A stretch of DNA of 41,858 nucleotides from Flavobacteriales bacterium (GTDB lineage Bacteria; Bacteroidota; Bacteroidia; Flavobacteriales; Flavobacteriaceae): contig JALWLE010000096.1 of NCBI GenBank assembly GCA_026996605.1, positions 1 to 41,858 on the forward strand, in the 5' to 3' direction. A program made the position numbers and the translations under genes. Positions 1-8,641 of this stretch are shown here, piece by piece (position 1 is the first letter of the stretch; each line of letters starts with the position of its first letter). The notes under the pieces are model-generated. The model searched no databases and was not told the origin of the DNA. It saw only the letters and a list, made by a program, of their open reading frames with translations.

Positions 1-1571
1 TAGTAAATCAAAATATTAAGTTTAACGCCTTAAACTCTTTGTTATTAGCAACTTATGATTATGAGCTTAATAAAGACATGAAATTAACCTTTATCGCCGG
101 TAATGAAATAACTAAACAATACCGGACTATTGATACCCAACGAGCAGAAACCTTGATTCTACCTAATTTAAATAATGTATCAAACGGAGAAAACTTTTTT
201 ACATTCAGTGAAGGCATCGGTAAAAACAGAATAGGTGTTTTCGGGGAAATCGATTTTGCTTATAAAGATAAATTATTTGTTACCGTAACCGGTAGAAACG
301 ACTGGAGTTCAACTTTGCCCGAAAAGAATAGATCATTCCCTTATCCATCTGTCAATGTATCCTATTTACTAACGGATTTGATCGATAAGGAAAATAAAAT
401 CTTATCATTTGCCAAACTACGGTTCTCATGGGCTAATGTCGGTAAAGATGCACCGGAAGGTATTTTAGGTACCAAATGGGGCTTAAGCAACTATCCTTCA
501 AATAGTGGATCTGCTGGTGGAGTATTTCCTTATGTAACTGAAGGTGATCTGAATTTAAAACCCGAAAATCAAAGAACAACAGAATTTGGTTTTGACTTCA
601 GATTTTTAGATAATCGCATTCGTATTGATTACACCTATTATGATAATTTAAATTCTGATCTGATTGCACCAATTCCGGTGTCGCATACATCCGGTAAAAT
701 AAGCATCTGGAAAAATGTTGGTGATTTACAAAATACCGGACATGAGATTCTGTTAAGTGGTCGTTGGATTGATAAACCCGATTTTAATTGGACTACAACG
801 ATTAACTGGTCAACTAATAAAGGAAAAGTTACAAACTTACCTGATCAAATAGAGTCATTTGAATATGCCAATAGTGGTTATGCCGGAATTGTATCAATGG
901 TTAAAGAAGGAGATGAACCCGGAACATTATATGGCTATACATGGAAATATAACGAAAATGGTGATAGAATTATAGACAGTAATGGATTACCCAATATTGA
1001 TACCAGTGAAAAAGTAATTGTAGGACATGCTTTTCCTGATTGGATAGGCTCTGTTACCAATAGTTTTAAATATAAAAATTTTGATCTAAGTTTTAATATA
1101 GAATATAAAAAAGGCGGAGATGCTTACGATGCCGGACAACGAAACTCTATTAGAGACGGTACGATAAAAATAACTGAACTACGCTATGAATACGTTATAT
1201 TAGATGGGGTACAAGACGACGGTAATGGTGGTTGGAAACCTAATGAAACACCGGTCTATATTGATGAGAATTATTATAGAAGTTCCAGTCACTACAACCG
1301 TGCTGCTGAAATTTTGATTCAAGATGCATCATGGGTCAAATTAAGAAATGTTTCTTTAACCTACACTTTACCTAAAAAATGGTTAAAAAAATCCTTCTTA
1401 GACAAAGTACAAATCAATGCTGGTGGTGGCAACTTCTTATTATGGACACCTTTTAGAGGTTTTGATCCGGAAGGAAGTCAATATGCTGCCGGTTCTAACA
1501 CCTATGGTTTTACCGGTCTAAACATTCCTTTAACTCAAACATATAGTTTTGGTGTTAAATTCAATTTCTAA
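1..1571 (+). CDS. SusC/RagA-family TonB-dependent receptor, C-terminal part (5' end outside window)
   Basis: This is the C-terminal part of a SusC-like TonB-linked outer-membrane transporter. The frame is open from base 3 to the stop at 1571 with no convincing start codon, so the signal peptide, carboxypeptidase-like domain and plug lie upstream of the window. What is visible is barrel: alternating aromatic strands, the family-typical stretches NDWSSTLP, RFSWANVGKDA and LKPENQRTTEFG, and a final strand ending in FGVKFNF with the terminal aromatic residue expected for BAM-dependent insertion. The SusD-like gene follows after 20 bp, the normal susC-susD order, so the two products probably form one lidded importer. 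The substrate cannot be read from the sequence, and no glycoside hydrolase lies downstream. Confidence 0.93.
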   Translation, partial: VNQNIKFNALNSLLLATYDYELNKDMKLTFIAGNEITKQYRTIDTQRAETLILPNLNNVSNGENFFTFSEGIGKNRIGVFGEIDFAYKDKLFVTVTGRNDWSSTLPEKNRSFPYPSVNVSYLLTDLIDKENKILSFAKLRFSWANVGKDAPEGILGTKWGLSNYPSNSGSAGGVFPYVTEGDLNLKPENQRTTEFGFDFRFLDNRIRIDYTYYDNLNSDLIAPIPVSHTSGKISIWKNVGDLQNTGHEILLSGRWIDKPDFNWTTTINWSTNKGKVTNLPDQIESFEYANSGYAGIVSMVKEGDEPGTLYGYTWKYNENGDRIIDSNGLPNIDTSEKVIVGHAFPDWIGSVTNSFKYKNFDLSFNIEYKKGGDAYDAGQRNSIRDGTIKITELRYEYVILDGVQDDGNGGWKPNETPVYIDENYYRSSSHYNRAAEILIQDASWVKLRNVSLTYTLPKKWLKKSFLDKVQINAGGGNFLLWTPFRGFDPEGSQYAAGSNTYGFTGLNIPLTQTYSFGVKFNF

Positions 1572-1591
1572 TCATAAAAAAAATAATAAAA

Positions 1592-3067
1592 ATGAAAAAT
1601 ATAAAGTTTTTAATCTTATCTTTAATATTGGCTGTTTCGACATCCGGTTGTAAAGATTTTTTCGACGTAAACGATCCAACCAATATAGTTTCAGAAGATG
1701 AGCTTTCACTGGAACTGATGTTACCTAGTGCTGAATATTATACAGCAACCTTACAATTTAACAAAGCTTTTTCAATAGGGCAATTACAACAACATATTGC
1801 TTCTTATTTTGATCACGGTATAGATCAACATTATGAATCTTCTATTAGTTCTGCTTGGTCATTGTACTACACAAAAAACCTCTTTGAGTTAAAAAAGATG
1901 AGTGAAATAGCCGAACAAAAAGATGCCAAACATTATAAAGGAGTTATTAACATCTTAAAAGCCTTAACACTTGGAATGATAACCGATGTCTATGGAGATA
2001 TCCCTTACTACCAAGCTTCTATTGGCTCAGAAAACCTGCAACCTGATATTGATAGTCAACAAGAATTGTATAATGAAATACAATCTTTGTTAGATTTAGC
2101 TATCAATCAATTAAACGATACTGATAACTCAGGCTTAGATGCGGTTAAAGGAGATGTTATATATAATGGTGATCTTAGTAAATGGGAGCGATTAGCTTAC
2201 ACATTAAAAGCTCGTTATGCAATGCATTTAGTCAAAAGAAACGGATCTGTAACTGCCGCTACTGAAGCTTTAGGATATTTACAAAACGGTTTTACTTCAA
2301 ATGATGATGATTTTCAATTATTTTATAATGAAAAACAAAAAAACCCATGGCATACTTCAGTTGTTTTGGCGTCAAATACAGGTAATATATCCGTATTGTT
2401 TTCCGAACAACTAGTTAATTATATGAATAGTAGTATTTATCCAACAGCTGCTTACGATCCTCGTATCTACGATTATATTGACAACGGTGGTGCTACAACA
2501 TTTGATGGAGCTCAAAATGGTAATGAAGGAAGAACCGTAACCGGCGATGATGCCAATACGGAATTTAATCCGAATAGCTATTATTTCAAGCAAGATTCAC
2601 CTATAGTTTTGGTAAGCTATGCCGAAGCTCTTTTCCTTAAAGCAGAAGCTGAATTTTTAGCTGCAGGTGGAAGTCCTACATCAACCGGTGGACCACAAGC
2701 TGCTTACGATGCTTATAAAATGGGAATTGAAGCTCATATGAATAAAATAGGTATAAATACTGGATTAAGAGATGCTTACCTTAATGATCCGGCTATTGAT
2801 GTTACGCCGGCAAATTTGAAATTAAAGGACATCATGGTTCAAAAATATATCGCTTTACTTTTAAATCCGGAAGTATTTACCGATTTAAGACGATATGATT
2901 TTTCAACGGATGTCTATCCCGGTTTAGAATTACCGGCAAATCAAAATCCTGACCTTAACGGTCTCTGGTGGCGTACCGCTATTTATCCTGTTTCTGAATT
3001 GAGCAAAAACCCCAAACTTAATGCTTTTGTTCATACAGTTGACCAACCGGTTTGGTGGGATCAATAA
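1592..3067 (+). CDS. SusD/RagB-family nutrient-binding outer-membrane lipoprotein
   Basis: This 491-residue lipoprotein partners the upstream SusC-like receptor as its substrate-binding lid. The N-terminus is a lipoprotein signal with lipobox STSGC and lipidated Cys at residue 20. It is followed by KDFFDVNDPTN, the usual start of mature SusD-like proteins; the acidic residues after the Cys fit the Bacteroidota surface-export signal. Helical TPR-like segments follow, and the phrases VYGDIPY, KARYAMHLVKRNG, SYAEALFLKAEAEF and DLRRYDF are typical of the SusD-like group 2 family. The start is the ATG at 1592, in an A-rich stretch without a Shine-Dalgarno sequence. A strong hairpin terminator follows, so the operon ends here. 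Confidence 0.93.
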   Translation: MKNIKFLILSLILAVSTSGCKDFFDVNDPTNIVSEDELSLELMLPSAEYYTATLQFNKAFSIGQLQQHIASYFDHGIDQHYESSISSAWSLYYTKNLFELKKMSEIAEQKDAKHYKGVINILKALTLGMITDVYGDIPYYQASIGSENLQPDIDSQQELYNEIQSLLDLAINQLNDTDNSGLDAVKGDVIYNGDLSKWERLAYTLKARYAMHLVKRNGSVTAATEALGYLQNGFTSNDDDFQLFYNEKQKNPWHTSVVLASNTGNISVLFSEQLVNYMNSSIYPTAAYDPRIYDYIDNGGATTFDGAQNGNEGRTVTGDDANTEFNPNSYYFKQDSPIVLVSYAEALFLKAEAEFLAAGGSPTSTGGPQAAYDAYKMGIEAHMNKIGINTGLRDAYLNDPAIDVTPANLKLKDIMVQKYIALLLNPEVFTDLRRYDFSTDVYPGLELPANQNPDLNGLWWRTAIYPVSELSKNPKLNAFVHTVDQPVWWDQ

Positions 3068-3104
3068 TGCCCCCATGAAAGTAGATGCACGCAAATAATC
3101 TCAC

Positions 3105-3139
3105 AAAAAAACACCCCAAAAATTCAGGGGTGTTTTTTT
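3105..3139. terminator. Bidirectional rho-independent terminator
   Basis: A perfect 13-bp inverted repeat has arms at 3105-3117 and 3127-3139 with a 9-nt loop. The arms have a CACCCC/GGGGTG core flanked by seven A and seven T, so a U-tract forms in either direction. It lies between the convergent SusD-like gene (+) and glycosyltransferase gene (-) and can end both transcripts. Confidence 0.92.
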
Positions 3140-3166
3140 ACAATTTTTTTAAACGCTTAAACTCTA

Positions 3167-4123
3167 TCAAGTATTAAGCATCTCATCAATTTTATATCTT
3201 TTGACATGAGCATCATTGTTTAATAGCATTTCACCCAAAAAACCGGCTAAAAAGAACTGACTACCTAAAATCATGGCTGCCAAGGCTATATAAAACCAAG
3301 GACGGTCCGTTACCAAATGGGTCGGAATATGATTGTATAATTTATACGCCTTAATACCTAAAATGGCAAAAGTTGCCAAACCGCCTATTATAAACATTAA
3401 AATTCCCAAAGAACCAAACAAGTGCATAGGGCGTTTGGCAAAACGGGTCAAAAACCATAGTGTAATCAAGTCTAAAACACCTTTGATAAAGCGGTCAGAA
3501 CCGAATTTGGTCTCACCATATTTGCGGGCTTGGTGTTGTACTACCTTTTCTCCTATATTGGTATAACCTTCATTTTTGGCTAAAAACGGAATATAACGGT
3601 GCATCTCACCATATACATTGACATCTTTAACCACTTGATTTTTGTAGGCTTTTAAGCCACAATTAAAATCGTGTAAATCTAAACCCGATACTTTTCGGGC
3701 AGCCCAATTAAACAATTTACTGGGCAAATTCTTTTTAAGTTTAGAATCATACCGCACTTTTTTCCAACCCGAAACCAAATCATAGTTTTCTTTGATAATC
3801 ATATTGTACAATCCGGAAATTTCCTCGGGGCTATCTTGTAGATCGGCATCCATAGTGATAACCACATTACCTTTGGCCAGTTTAAAACCGGCATTTAATG
3901 CTTGGGATTTGCCGTAATTGCGTCTGAATTTAATACCCTTAACCCGATTATCTTTCTGAGCAAACTCCGAAATAATCTGCCACGAATTGTCCGTACTGCC
4001 ATCATCCAGAAAAATAATTTCATACGTATAGCCTTCCCGTTGCATCACTTCCGAAATCCAGCGGTATAGCTCCGGCAACGACTCTGCTTCATTTAATAAG
4101 GGGATGACTAAAGATATTTGCAT
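3167..4123 (-). CDS. Glycosyltransferase family 2, DPM1/GtrB-like, with C-terminal membrane anchor
   Basis: This 318-residue protein probably transfers a sugar from a nucleotide donor to a polyprenyl-phosphate carrier at the inner face of the cytoplasmic membrane. The GT-A fold is seen in the N-terminal VIPLLNEAESLPELY, the nucleotide-binding FLDDGSTDNS (Asp40-Asp41) and the metal-binding MDADLQDSPEE (Asp92/Asp94). HDFNCGLKAYK near residue 155 is typical of the DPM1/GtrB/ArnC-like branch. Two hydrophobic helices near residues 230-260 and 275-305 anchor it. The gene stands alone on the minus strand, with a degenerate AAATAACC-type repeat in its leader. Donor and acceptor are unknown. Confidence 0.9.
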   Translation of the reverse strand: MQISLVIPLLNEAESLPELYRWISEVMQREGYTYEIIFLDDGSTDNSWQIISEFAQKDNRVKGIKFRRNYGKSQALNAGFKLAKGNVVITMDADLQDSPEEISGLYNMIIKENYDLVSGWKKVRYDSKLKKNLPSKLFNWAARKVSGLDLHDFNCGLKAYKNQVVKDVNVYGEMHRYIPFLAKNEGYTNIGEKVVQHQARKYGETKFGSDRFIKGVLDLITLWFLTRFAKRPMHLFGSLGILMFIIGGLATFAILGIKAYKLYNHIPTHLVTDRPWFYIALAAMILGSQFFLAGFLGEMLLNNDAHVKRYKIDEMLNT

Positions 4124-4130
4124 GTTAATT

Positions 4131-4163
4131 TTTTGGTTAATCGGTGAATCGTTATTTGGTTAA
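4131..4163 (-). repeat. Sense-oriented AAATAACC-type leader repeat before the glycosyltransferase
   Basis: Read on the minus strand, this leader holds two degenerate copies of a short repeat (GTTAACCAAATAACGATTC, then ACCGATTAACC) ending 8 bases before the ATG at 4123. The motif and orientation match the leaders at 8354, 34531 and 40329. Confidence 0.6.
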
Positions 4164-4305
4164 CTGAATGCACCGGAGGTAAAGTGTATTTTTGTTCCAA
4201 CATACGACCGGGTGTTCATATTCTTTGAATTAATGTTGAAAGTATATAAAAATGTTAGACAAAGCGTCTCTACACATTTTTACACCTTCCACTTGGTACT
4301 TAATA

Positions 4306-4824
4306 CTAATACTCCTCAACCGGTGTTTTAAAAAACAATCCTCCGAGTAAACCACCGATAACGCCATATAATAAGCCTGAGAACATTTGCCCTATAAACT
4401 GTCCCGGTATAAAAAACTTTTTGGTTATTTGCATTTGTTTTTCAAGTGTTTCTTCAGTAAACATATCATTTTCTTTCAACATATTTTTAGACATTTCTAG
4501 GACTTGATCTACCGCATCCGGATTAATATAGGCAAAATAAATATAAGTATAAATACCAACAATCAAACCTCCTAACAGCCCAATTAATACACCCAGTTTA
4601 ACGGCTTTACCTAAACTAACCGTATAACCTTGATTGCGATAATACCAAACTGCCAATATTGGGATACCTATAAACAGAAAAAGAGATACAAAGCCCAAAA
4701 TTACCATTGATGGATCTTTCGGATTGGCGGTCGGTGATTTGATAAACATAAGCAAAATACCTAAAATAGCATAAAGGGCTGCATACATCCAAACAGTGTT
4801 ATTAAAAGATTTTTGATTTTCCAT
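4306..4824 (-). CDS. DUF4199-family membrane protein
   Basis: This is a 172-residue integral membrane protein of unknown function. Four hydrophobic helices are visible, near residues 10-28, 40-60, 72-97 and 140-165. The last has a glycine-rich pattern (GLLYGVIGGLLGGLFF). A polar, charged stretch of about 40 residues between helices 3 and 4 would face one side of the membrane. Length, helix layout and the C-terminal Gly-rich helix match the Bacteroidota DUF4199 family. In related genomes, as I recall, this family often sits next to a GT2 gene like the one at 3167, which suggests a link to envelope biogenesis; that is inference. The 182 bp to the next gene contain no clear promoter or terminator. 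Confidence 0.85.
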   Translation of the reverse strand: MENQKSFNNTVWMYAALYAILGILLMFIKSPTANPKDPSMVILGFVSLFLFIGIPILAVWYYRNQGYTVSLGKAVKLGVLIGLLGGLIVGIYTYIYFAYINPDAVDQVLEMSKNMLKENDMFTEETLEKQMQITKKFFIPGQFIGQMFSGLLYGVIGGLLGGLFFKTPVEEY

Positions 4825-4880
4825 AGTTGTATATTTTATAATTTGAATAATTAGTTATCTGATTATTAATTTTCTACTTG

Positions 4881-6794
4881 TTACAAATGGGCATCTAATT
4901 CTTGATATACCGAGTTATTAGACACAAATTCAGGTATCATTTCTTTCAATACTTTCACTATCTCAAAGTTAGTCATTTTTTTATAATTTTTCAAATTTTG
5001 AAAATAAGAAAGAATCAACTGACAATCAACCTCATTAATCTGAGCTATTTTTACTTTATCATGATGCGTTGGTAAGTCGCCTTCATTTTGTCCCAATACT
5101 TCCTCATACAATTTTTCTCCCGGTCGTAAACCGGTAATTTTAATATCTATTTCATCCGGATATTTGTAACCGGACAATTGAATCATTTTAATTGCCAAAT
5201 CAAAAATTCGCACCGGTTTACCCATATCAAATACAAAAATTTCACCTCCTTTACCCATAGTACCGGCTTCTAAAACCAAATGACAAGCTTCAGGTATCGT
5301 CATAAAATATCTGGTAATTTCTTTATGTGTTACCGTTAACGGACCGCCTTGTTTGAGTTGTTTTTTAAAGAGCTGAATCACAGAACCGTTAGAACCCAAC
5401 ACATTACCAAAACGCGTTATGATAAATTTAGTATGATGGTGATCTTTTTGCAGACAAGTAGCATACATTTCAGCAGCGCGCTTGGTAGCCCCCATCACAT
5501 TGGTCGGATTAACCGCCTTATCGGTTGACACCATAACAAATTTTTCCACTTGATATGCCACAGCCAAATCCATAATGGTTTGGCTACCTAATACATTAAC
5601 TTTGACGGCTTCATACGGGTTATCTTCCATCAAAGGCACATGTTTATAAGCCGCTGCATGATAAATAATATCCGGATGATACTTTTCAAAATATCGTTTC
5701 ATTATATGCTCATCTCTTATATCAGCGACAATGGGAATAAAATTTTGATAAGATTTACTAATAAATTCCTGTTGCAAATCATACAGAGCAGACTCCGCTT
5801 GATCGATTAAGATCAAAAGTTTAGGTTTGAAATGCATCACCTGATTTGCAATCTCCGAGCCAATAGAACCGGCAGCACCCGTAATAAAAATAACCTTATT
5901 TTGAATATCTTTTTTTATTACCGGATTATCAATTTTTATCGGATTACGATTAAGTAATTCTTCAATATTCAATTCCTTAATCTGACTAATCATAATTTGT
6001 TCCTTATCAATCCATTGATTGATAAAAGGCACTGTTTTAACTTTTAATCCTAAATCCAAATATTGATTGGCAATATTTAATAATTCTAAAGATTCTGCTT
6101 CGGGTTTACTAATAATTACCTCATCAATTTTATTTTTTTGCAAAAAGTCAGATGTAATTTTATCAGGATGTAAAACAGGTTTGCCATGAATGGATTTATT
6201 GAGATATTGGTGACGATTATCAACCAAAGCTATCACTTGATATGGAACGTCTTCAGATGCTAAAATCGCATCAAACACAGCTTTTCCGGAATGAGCTCCG
6301 TGAATTATGATCTTTTTTGACTTAACATGATGTAAGATTTTCTGGTGAAAAGCTTTATAAATAATACGGCTAGCCAACAACAAAAAGATAGATACAAAGA
6401 AGCTAATGCCTATAACCGATAAAGGCATATTATAATAAGTGAATAAACCTGTTTTTCGGACAAAAAAAACAACCAAAAACAATAATAAGGTAAATATTAT
6501 TGCCGATTTAGTAACACTAATTGCATCATTTAAACCTGTATGACGTACAATACCTTTATAGGAACCGGTTATCAAAAAACTTATTAAAGCTAAAAAGGCA
6601 ACTAAGAACAATTGCGGTATTAACTGATGATTACTAAAATGAAAACTAAAATTAAATCTGATGAGATAGGCTATAAAAAAAGCATTTAAAACCAAAAATA
6701 TATCTATCAACAAAACGCCCCATCGCGGCGAAGAAGTATTAGCTAGAACTTTTAAAAAATTGGAAAGTTTAATGTATATTTTTTTTATAGTCAA
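4881..6794 (-). CDS. CapD/FlaA1/WbpM-like UDP-N-acetylhexosamine 4,6-dehydratase, membrane-bound long form
   Basis: This 637-residue protein is a long-form nucleoside-diphosphate-sugar dehydratase or epimerase of polysaccharide biosynthesis. Four N-terminal membrane helices (about residues 25-140) come first. A CoA-binding-like Rossmann domain follows (IIIHGAHSGKAVFDAI), then an extended SDR domain near residue 300 with the NAD motif ITGAAGSIGSE. The family signatures YHAAAYKHVPLMEDNP and STDKAVNPTNVMGATK are clear. In the second, Met stands where ordinary SDR enzymes have the catalytic Tyr, as is normal for FlaA1/WbpM/PglF dehydratases. The likely product is a 4-keto-6-deoxy sugar for O-antigen, capsule or glycan. 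No ATG is available near the N-terminus; the best start is the TTG at 6794, with an in-frame TAA five codons upstream of the first alternative. Confidence 0.92.
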   Translation of the reverse strand: MTIKKIYIKLSNFLKVLANTSSPRWGVLLIDIFLVLNAFFIAYLIRFNFSFHFSNHQLIPQLFLVAFLALISFLITGSYKGIVRHTGLNDAISVTKSAIIFTLLLFLVVFFVRKTGLFTYYNMPLSVIGISFFVSIFLLLASRIIYKAFHQKILHHVKSKKIIIHGAHSGKAVFDAILASEDVPYQVIALVDNRHQYLNKSIHGKPVLHPDKITSDFLQKNKIDEVIISKPEAESLELLNIANQYLDLGLKVKTVPFINQWIDKEQIMISQIKELNIEELLNRNPIKIDNPVIKKDIQNKVIFITGAAGSIGSEIANQVMHFKPKLLILIDQAESALYDLQQEFISKSYQNFIPIVADIRDEHIMKRYFEKYHPDIIYHAAAYKHVPLMEDNPYEAVKVNVLGSQTIMDLAVAYQVEKFVMVSTDKAVNPTNVMGATKRAAEMYATCLQKDHHHTKFIITRFGNVLGSNGSVIQLFKKQLKQGGPLTVTHKEITRYFMTIPEACHLVLEAGTMGKGGEIFVFDMGKPVRIFDLAIKMIQLSGYKYPDEIDIKITGLRPGEKLYEEVLGQNEGDLPTHHDKVKIAQINEVDCQLILSYFQNLKNYKKMTNFEIVKVLKEMIPEFVSNNSVYQELDAHL

Positions 6795-6885
6795 AATGTG
6801 ATTCTTTTAGGTTGAAACAAAATTAATAAAAAACCTGAGAAAAGCTTTATGATAATATTTAAGTTTATGTTAAACTCCTAAAAAA

Positions 6886-7926
6886 CTATGCCAAAACCGA
6901 TAACAGCACTTTAGATTTCATCAAAATTTCCAGCCATTCTTGTTCCGGAATACTATCACTCAATATACCACCACCAACATGAAGCATTAAAAATTCCGGC
7001 TTTACTTCCATACTTCTCAAATTTACATAAAGTGCTGCATATTCTTTATTTTTTTCGCCTAAAAAACCGGAATAATATTTTCTATCTCTATTCTCTAATT
7101 GTAAAATATATGCTTTGGCATTTTCAACCGGCAAACCGCAAACAGCCGGTGTAGGATGCAAATTTAGAATTATCTCAGGTAAATTTGCCGGATTAATATC
7201 AGCAGAAATATCTGTTCGGATATGCGCCAAATGCCCCTGATAAACAGTTGTTGGTTTAGTAACTTTAATATTGGAACTGAATTTTTGTAATTTATCAACA
7301 ATATAGTCAGTTACAAATTGCTGTTCTTTGATTTCTTTGGAACGCCAAGTGATAGGGGTTTCATTATCAAACGGCAAAGTTCCGGCAAGAGCAATCGTTT
7401 GAAAATGTCCGTTTGCATATTGTGCCAGCAATTCGGGGGTTGCCCCCATCCATGTTCCCACTTTAGGATGATGCCACAAATACACATAGGATTGTTCGTA
7501 AGCAGACATTAATTTTATCATAGCCTCAAAATTATCCAAACCGGATGCAAACACTTTAAAAGTCCGCGATAACACAATTTTTTGTAATTTTCCATTCTTA
7601 ATTAATTGTACCGCTTGAACCACTTTATCCTGATAGACTTCTACCTCGTGCAGACTTATTTCAGGCTCTGATATGCTCAATCGCGTAAAATCATCCCCAT
7701 TTATTTCCCTAATCAGGATTTCTTGTTTTACAGATTGATTACCAGGAAAAACCACTACCGGATGTTTTGTAAAATCGTAGGGGGCAAAATAATACCCGCT
7801 TTGCGACAAATCATTTGACGAATATAATTGTTTGTCTTTTTGTTGCCAAATATTCAGTTTACCGGAATATGGCTTCTTGTATATGACAAAGGGCTTATTT
7901 ATATCTATCAAATTTTTCAACATCAT
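6886..7926 (-). CDS. menF: Isochorismate synthase (chorismate-binding family)
   Basis: This 346-residue enzyme converts chorismate to isochorismate, the first committed step of menaquinone synthesis. It has the chorismate-binding fold, with the conserved blocks KIVLSRTF, GATPELLAQ, IALAGTLPF, LHPTPAVCGLP and ENRDRKYYSGFLGE and the C-terminal HVGGGILSDSIPEQEW. The set and the length (about 350 residues) fit MenF/EntC rather than anthranilate or aminodeoxychorismate synthase. It starts 4 bp after the thioesterase stop, so the two are translationally coupled. Since the neighbour is a hotdog thioesterase, menaquinone is more likely than a siderophore as the end product. Either ATG of the ATGATG at 7926 or 7923 could be the start. 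Confidence 0.88.
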   Translation of the reverse strand: MMLKNLIDINKPFVIYKKPYSGKLNIWQQKDKQLYSSNDLSQSGYYFAPYDFTKHPVVVFPGNQSVKQEILIREINGDDFTRLSISEPEISLHEVEVYQDKVVQAVQLIKNGKLQKIVLSRTFKVFASGLDNFEAMIKLMSAYEQSYVYLWHHPKVGTWMGATPELLAQYANGHFQTIALAGTLPFDNETPITWRSKEIKEQQFVTDYIVDKLQKFSSNIKVTKPTTVYQGHLAHIRTDISADINPANLPEIILNLHPTPAVCGLPVENAKAYILQLENRDRKYYSGFLGEKNKEYAALYVNLRSMEVKPEFLMLHVGGGILSDSIPEQEWLEILMKSKVLLSVLA

Positions 7927-7930
7927 AGAC

Positions 7931-8353
7931 TTATTTATTTAAAACGATATTGGTGAGCTTGGCATGAGCAATCAATCGTTCTGATTCATCTACGACTATA
8001 ATTTCCCACAAATGTGTGGTTCTACCGATATGAATAGGTTTTGCGGTGGCATATATCATACCGTTCTTTTTACTTCGTAAATGATTGATAGACAATTCAA
8101 TTCCTCGAACTTCTTGCGTTTCTATATCTACAAAAATATGCGATGCCGTACTCCCGACACTCTCTGCCAAAGCTGCTGTAGCCCCACCGTGCAATAGTCC
8201 CATAGGTTGATGTACTTCGGTACTGACCGGCATTGATGCCGTCAAAGTTTTGCCTTCCGCTTTTACAAACTTGATTTGTAAAGTTTCTAAAAGCGTATTT
8301 TTAATAATTTTGGCATTTAAGTAATCGATTAAAGCTTGTCCTTGTAAATTCAT
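7931..8353 (-). CDS. PaaI-type hotdog thioesterase, probable 1,4-dihydroxy-2-naphthoyl-CoA hydrolase
   Basis: This 140-residue single-domain hotdog-fold acyl-CoA thioesterase carries the family signature PMGLLHGGATAALAESVGS, in which Gly-Gly and the Glu of AESVGS form the active site at the start of the long helix. A late RTTHLWEI strand follows. It is the first gene of a two-gene operon with isochorismate synthase, the next start being 4 bp after its stop. That context supports hydrolysis of DHNA-CoA in menaquinone biosynthesis, but other PaaI-like substrates such as phenylacetyl-CoA cannot be excluded by sequence. Its leader contains tandem AAATAACC repeats. Confidence 0.86.
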   Translation of the reverse strand: MNLQGQALIDYLNAKIIKNTLLETLQIKFVKAEGKTLTASMPVSTEVHQPMGLLHGGATAALAESVGSTASHIFVDIETQEVRGIELSINHLRSKKNGMIYATAKPIHIGRTTHLWEIIVVDESERLIAHAKLTNIVLNK

Positions 8354-8396
8354 ATGGTTAATCGGTTATTTGGTGATATGGTTATTTGATGATGCC
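8354..8396 (-). repeat. Sense-oriented tandem leader repeat before the thioesterase
   Basis: On the minus strand the leader reads ATCATCAAATAACCATATC, then ACCAAATAACCGATTAACC, then AT and the start codon. These are about two 16-18 bp units of the motif seen at 40329-40377, ending within 5 bases of the ATG. Confidence 0.75.
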
Positions 8397-8423
8397 GGTT
8401 TTAGATTTTGTTTGTCATTTCTA

Positions 8424-8641
8424 TCCCGACTTTCTTCGGGAGAGAAATCTCACTTCTGATTTCAGATTTTCAATTTCATATTTTTTTACCACAGAGCGAT
8501 GCACTGAGCTTGCCGAAGTGTTTCGCAGAGTTACACACAAAGTTTCACAGAGTTTTTATTATTTTCTATTCATTCGCACTTTACCACTTTCCACTTACAA
8601 AAAATCCGTACTTTTTCGCTTTCCACTTCGCACTTTTTACT
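8424..8641. repeat. Composite of short dispersed repeats between convergent reading directions
   Basis: This non-coding stretch holds three repeat types. At 8424-8441 there is a CCCGA/TCGGG hairpin like those at 11651, 21527 and 34840. At 8490-8552 there is an ACCACAGAG...TTTCACAGAG repeat interrupted by GCACTGAGCTTGCCGAAGTG, which matches the ends of the 45-bp palindromic elements at 31600 and 40152. At 8580-8641 there are degenerate ACTTTCCACTT units that lie directly behind the stop codon of the M23 gene. Open frames across the region are composed of these repeats and are not credible genes. Confidence 0.65.

Noticed and set aside
1-3067. Complete polysaccharide utilisation locus
   Set aside because: Only the SusC/SusD pair is visible; a terminator follows and no glycoside hydrolase, sensor or SusE/F gene lies downstream. 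Genes upstream of the window could still change this.
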